From contig JBGPIK010000132.1 in NCBI GenBank assembly GCA_041484845.1, positions 1-15,409 of the forward strand: a stretch of DNA of 15,409 nucleotides, in the 5' to 3' direction. The translations under genes were made by a program, and so were the position numbers. Origin of the DNA: JBGPIK01 sp041484845 (GTDB taxonomy: Bacteria > Desulfobacterota > Binatia > UBA9968). The notes beneath the pieces were generated by a model that had not been told where the DNA came from, searched no databases, and saw nothing but the letters and a program-made list of their open reading frames with translations. Below, piece after piece: positions 13,684-15,409 of the stretch (within the stretch, counting starts at the first letter, position 1; each line of letters starts with the position of its first letter).

Positions 13684-13862
13684 GATTCCCCGCAGCCTGC
13701 TGCGTTAAGTAAATTGTCTATCCGAAGTCCGTCATTCCCGCATGCCTCGAGCGGGAATCCAGGCGGGTTCGGAACTGGACCCCCGATAAAAGCATTCGGG
13801 GGTGACGCCTTTAAGACAAATCTCATCGCCGAGTTCTGATACCCCGCAGCTTGCAGCAGGGC
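13684..13862. repeat. Nested palindromic repeat island (REP/MITE-like)
   Basis: The core, 13730-13807, is bounded by CGTCA and TGACG, which pair with each other. Inside are two hairpins. One has an 8-bp stem ATTCCCGC/GCGGGAAT (13734-13741 and 13751-13758). The other has a 7-bp stem ACCCCCG/CGGGGGT (13779-13785 and 13797-13803). The core is flanked by two direct copies of GATWCCCCGCAGC, at 13684-13696 and 13838-13850, identical at 12 of 13 positions. Each begins a smaller palindrome such as CGCAGC-CT-GCTGCG (13691-13704). The GTCATTCCCGC...GCGGGAATCCAGG wording is widespread in intergenic repeats of many proteobacterial genomes. No transposase is present. The remainder of the 13484-13939 spacer holds the possible small ORF (13499-13609) and the OmpA promoter. 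Confidence 0.7.
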
Positions 13863-13877
13863 CACTCATTGGCGCGT

Positions 13878-13906
13878 TTGACAACTCAGATATCTGCACC
13901 TAAACT
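13878..13906 (+). promoter_or_regulatory. Sigma70-type promoter of the OmpA-family gene
   Basis: A perfect -35 TTGACA (13878-13883), a 17-bp spacer and TAAACT (13901-13906) form a strong promoter lying immediately after the repeat island. The predicted start near 13913 leaves a leader of about 27 nt with AAAGGAGG (13925-13932) spaced 7 nt before the ATG. High expression fits an abundant envelope protein. Confidence 0.65.
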
Positions 13907-13939
13907 TGCTATCTAGACGCTGTTAAAGGAGGCTTCAAA

Positions 13940-14710
13940 ATGAAAAGATATCGTACTGCGCTCCTGATTTTGTCTGTTAGTTTTGCTCTCTCGGCGAAAA
14001 CGACTTTCGCGGCTGCTGACGAATATGACGACAGCCAGTCTCACCCGTTGCGGATTCTCGCCTACCTCGCTTATCCGGCAGCTTTTCTTGTCGAGTGGAC
14101 TGTTTTCAGGCCTTTTCACTTTTTAGTGAGCGCGACAGAGCCGCAAGAAGCGTTCTTCGGCCACACGCCTCACCCGCCGGTCCTGTCGGAGCCGCAACCG
14201 ATTCGAAACTATGGCATGCCCAAGAGAGTGGCGATCACTGAGACTCCTGCACAAGAGACCCGGACCGCTACCCCCGCCGTCGCCACAGAACCGGCTGAGA
14301 GAGTAAAGATCGTGGAGGTACCGGTCGAAAAGTTAGTGGTTAAAGAAGTCCCTAAGATCGTCGAAATCGAGAAATTTGTGTTTCCCGCTGTTGCGTACCG
14401 TTTTGACTCGGCTGAACTGACGGAACTCGGCAAAGGGCAGGTTTACTTGGCGGCTCAGAGGCTCAAGGAAAAACCGGAGTTGACCGTCCTCGTCGAAGGC
14501 CATACAGACAGCATGGGAACCGACGAATATAACCAGAAACTGGGTTTACGCAGGGCCCAGTCGGTCATAAACGATCTGGCGGCGCAAGGGATTGATCGCA
14601 ATCGCATGTCGGCGGCGAGCCTTGGAGAAACCAAGCCCGTGATCAATCAAGAGAACGAATGGGCACGCGCTGTGAACCGTCGTGTTGAATTTCAGGTCAA
14701 CGCGCGCTAA
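13940..14710 (+). CDS. OmpA-family peptidoglycan-associated envelope protein
   Basis: This 256-residue exported protein has a C-terminal OmpA-like domain (about 150-255) that binds peptidoglycan and ties it to the outer envelope. Residues 1-25 form a signal peptide, with likely cleavage in TFAAADE. Residues 35-66 (HPLRILAYLAYPAAFLVEW, then FRPFHFLV) are hydrophobic and may contact the membrane. A Pro/Thr/Glu-rich linker leads to VKIVEVPVEKLVVKEVPKIV (122-141), an alternating hydrophobic/charged stretch. The OmpA motif is intact: YRFDSAEL (153-160), VEGHTD with Asp190, LRRAQSV with Arg204/Arg205 and AVNRRVEF. A strong promoter and AAAGGAGG precede it and a strong terminator follows, so it is a single-gene unit. 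No lipobox is visible, unlike Pal. Confidence 0.92.
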   Translation: MKRYRTALLILSVSFALSAKTTFAAADEYDDSQSHPLRILAYLAYPAAFLVEWTVFRPFHFLVSATEPQEAFFGHTPHPPVLSEPQPIRNYGMPKRVAITETPAQETRTATPAVATEPAERVKIVEVPVEKLVVKEVPKIVEIEKFVFPAVAYRFDSAELTELGKGQVYLAAQRLKEKPELTVLVEGHTDSMGTDEYNQKLGLRRAQSVINDLAAQGIDRNRMSAASLGETKPVINQENEWARAVNRRVEFQVNAR

Positions 14711-14732
14711 ACCGATTTCTACAGCATTGCCG

Positions 14733-14767
14733 AGGCCCAGCCGATTCAAAGGCTGGGCCTTTTTTTT
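14733..14767 (+). terminator. Intrinsic terminator of the OmpA-family gene
   Basis: A perfect 10-bp stem, AGGCCCAGCC (14733-14742) and GGCTGGGCCT (14751-14760), with an 8-nt loop runs directly into eight T (14760-14767). It starts 22 bp after the stop codon. This is a textbook rho-independent terminator and insulates the downstream rlmE gene. Confidence 0.95.
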
Positions 14768-14804
14768 CACACGGTCGATTTCACCAGAGCTGTAACTCGA
14801 AAAA

Positions 14805-15409
14805 ATGGCCTATAAGCCGAAAGACGCCTACTACAAAAAAGCCAAACGAGAAGGCTACCGTTCACGGGCAGCCTACAAGCTCATTGAACTGCAGCAGCGC
14901 TTTCGTTTAATCAAAGCCGGGGATTGGGTTGTTGACCTGGGTGCGGCGCCGGGAGGTTGGCTGCAAATCGCAGCGAACTACGTTGGCGCAGGCGGTAGAA
15001 TAGTCGGCGTCGATCTCCAAGCGATTGATGCGTTTGGAGTACACCCCATCACGTTGGTTCAGGGGGATATCACCGATAGTGACGTTCAGCAAAAAATCAC
15101 AGAGATTCTCGGCGGGCCGGCCCATTGCATCCTGTCTGATTTAGCACCGCGGCTTAGCGGCATTCGTGACGCCGATACGGCGCGGTGCCTTGAACTAAAC
15201 CAAACCGCGTTGAAAGTGGCTGCCCGGTTACTCAGACCGGGCGGCACTTTACTGGTAAAAAGTTTCGTGAACCAAGAACTCCAATCATTCACGTGGGAGC
15301 TCAAGGAATATTTTTTGTCTGTGCAGCGCACCCGGCCGGAAGCTACCCGACAAGCTTCTTCGGAAGTGTATTTCTGCGCGACCGGATTTCGTCCGGTCAA
15401 GCAGCGGTC
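14805..15409 (+). CDS. rlmE: 23S rRNA (uridine-2'-O-)methyltransferase RlmE/FtsJ (3' end cut by window)
   Basis: The open frame runs off the right edge after 201 residues. The protein is RlmE (FtsJ/RrmJ), which methylates the ribose 2'-OH of U2552 in the 23S rRNA A-loop at a late step of 50S assembly, using S-adenosylmethionine. The SAM-binding motif VDLGAAPGGW lies at 43-52. The catalytic tetrad is complete: Lys25 (AAYKL), Asp112 (SDLAPRLSG), Lys152 (LLVKSF) and Glu187 (SSEVYF). By comparison with the family, only a few C-terminal residues should be missing. The start YKPKDAYYKKAKREGYRSRA is typical of the family. No good Shine-Dalgarno site precedes the ATG at 14805, and only 37 bp separate it from the upstream terminator, so the promoter must be very close or overlap it. 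Confidence 0.94.
   Translation, partial: MAYKPKDAYYKKAKREGYRSRAAYKLIELQQRFRLIKAGDWVVDLGAAPGGWLQIAANYVGAGGRIVGVDLQAIDAFGVHPITLVQGDITDSDVQQKITEILGGPAHCILSDLAPRLSGIRDADTARCLELNQTALKVAARLLRPGGTLLVKSFVNQELQSFTWELKEYFLSVQRTRPEATRQASSEVYFCATGFRPVKQR

Noticed and set aside
13653..13865. A 70-codon minus-strand frame in the spacer before the OmpA-family gene
   Set aside because: It lies wholly within the palindromic repeat island and translates repeat sequence (PNPPGFPLEACGNDG), a common false gene in such repeats.

Overview
The window looks like part of a chromosome from an uncultivated, Gram-negative, proteobacterium-like organism. The coding fraction is high, GC is moderate, and most genes have Shine-Dalgarno sites and short or overlapping junctions. 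An OmpA-family envelope protein, a probable ornithine-lipid pathway, a class 2 dihydroorotate dehydrogenase, an orphan NMT1-type solute-binding protein, a tandem NIPSNAP protein and aerobic CO-dehydrogenase-type subunits together recall deltaproteobacterial or Binatota/Tectomicrobia/Rokubacteria-like soil and sediment genomes. That placement is inference from gene content only.

Layout, left to right. Positions 1-167 hold a complete single-gene tRNA-Gly(CCC) unit on the minus strand, with promoter, encoded CCA and intrinsic terminator. A small CxxC...CxxCC protein follows (344-562, minus). Next is a plus-strand pair, an aldo/keto reductase and a PuuE-like polysaccharide deacetylase (796-2577). 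Converging on it is a COG0720 pterin enzyme with the ExxHGH motif (2616-3107, minus). A coupled yqeC-mocA pair follows (3241-4645, plus), which points to maturation of molybdenum hydroxylases. A minus-strand group reads NIPSNAP, then solute-binding protein, then pyrD (7635 down to 4864).

The centre carries C1-type genes on the plus strand: a glutathione-dependent formaldehyde dehydrogenase (7855-8964), then a CO-dehydrogenase/xanthine-dehydrogenase-like set, coxS-coxM-coxG (9184-11052). The set has its own likely promoter but no large catalytic subunit. A minus-strand lipid group follows: a crotonase (13483-12722), then an overlapping olsB-like and olsA-like acyltransferase pair (12628-11038) whose 3' end overlaps coxG. 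A 456-bp spacer with nested palindromes and a possible 36-residue ORF separates this from an OmpA-family gene (13940-14710) with a strong promoter and terminator. The window ends inside rlmE (14805 onward).

How the parts fit. MocA makes the cytosine-dinucleotide form of molybdenum cofactor used by the enzyme family to which CoxS and CoxM belong, and YqeC is an accessory protein tied to such hydroxylases. The two loci, about 4.5 kb apart, probably serve one or more Mo-hydroxylases whose large subunit lies outside the window. No defence system, CRISPR array, prophage or insertion sequence is visible. The most unusual signals are the missing CoxL, the CoxM basic tail, the probable folate-bypass PTPS, the deacetylase with an altered metal site, and the palindromic repeat island.
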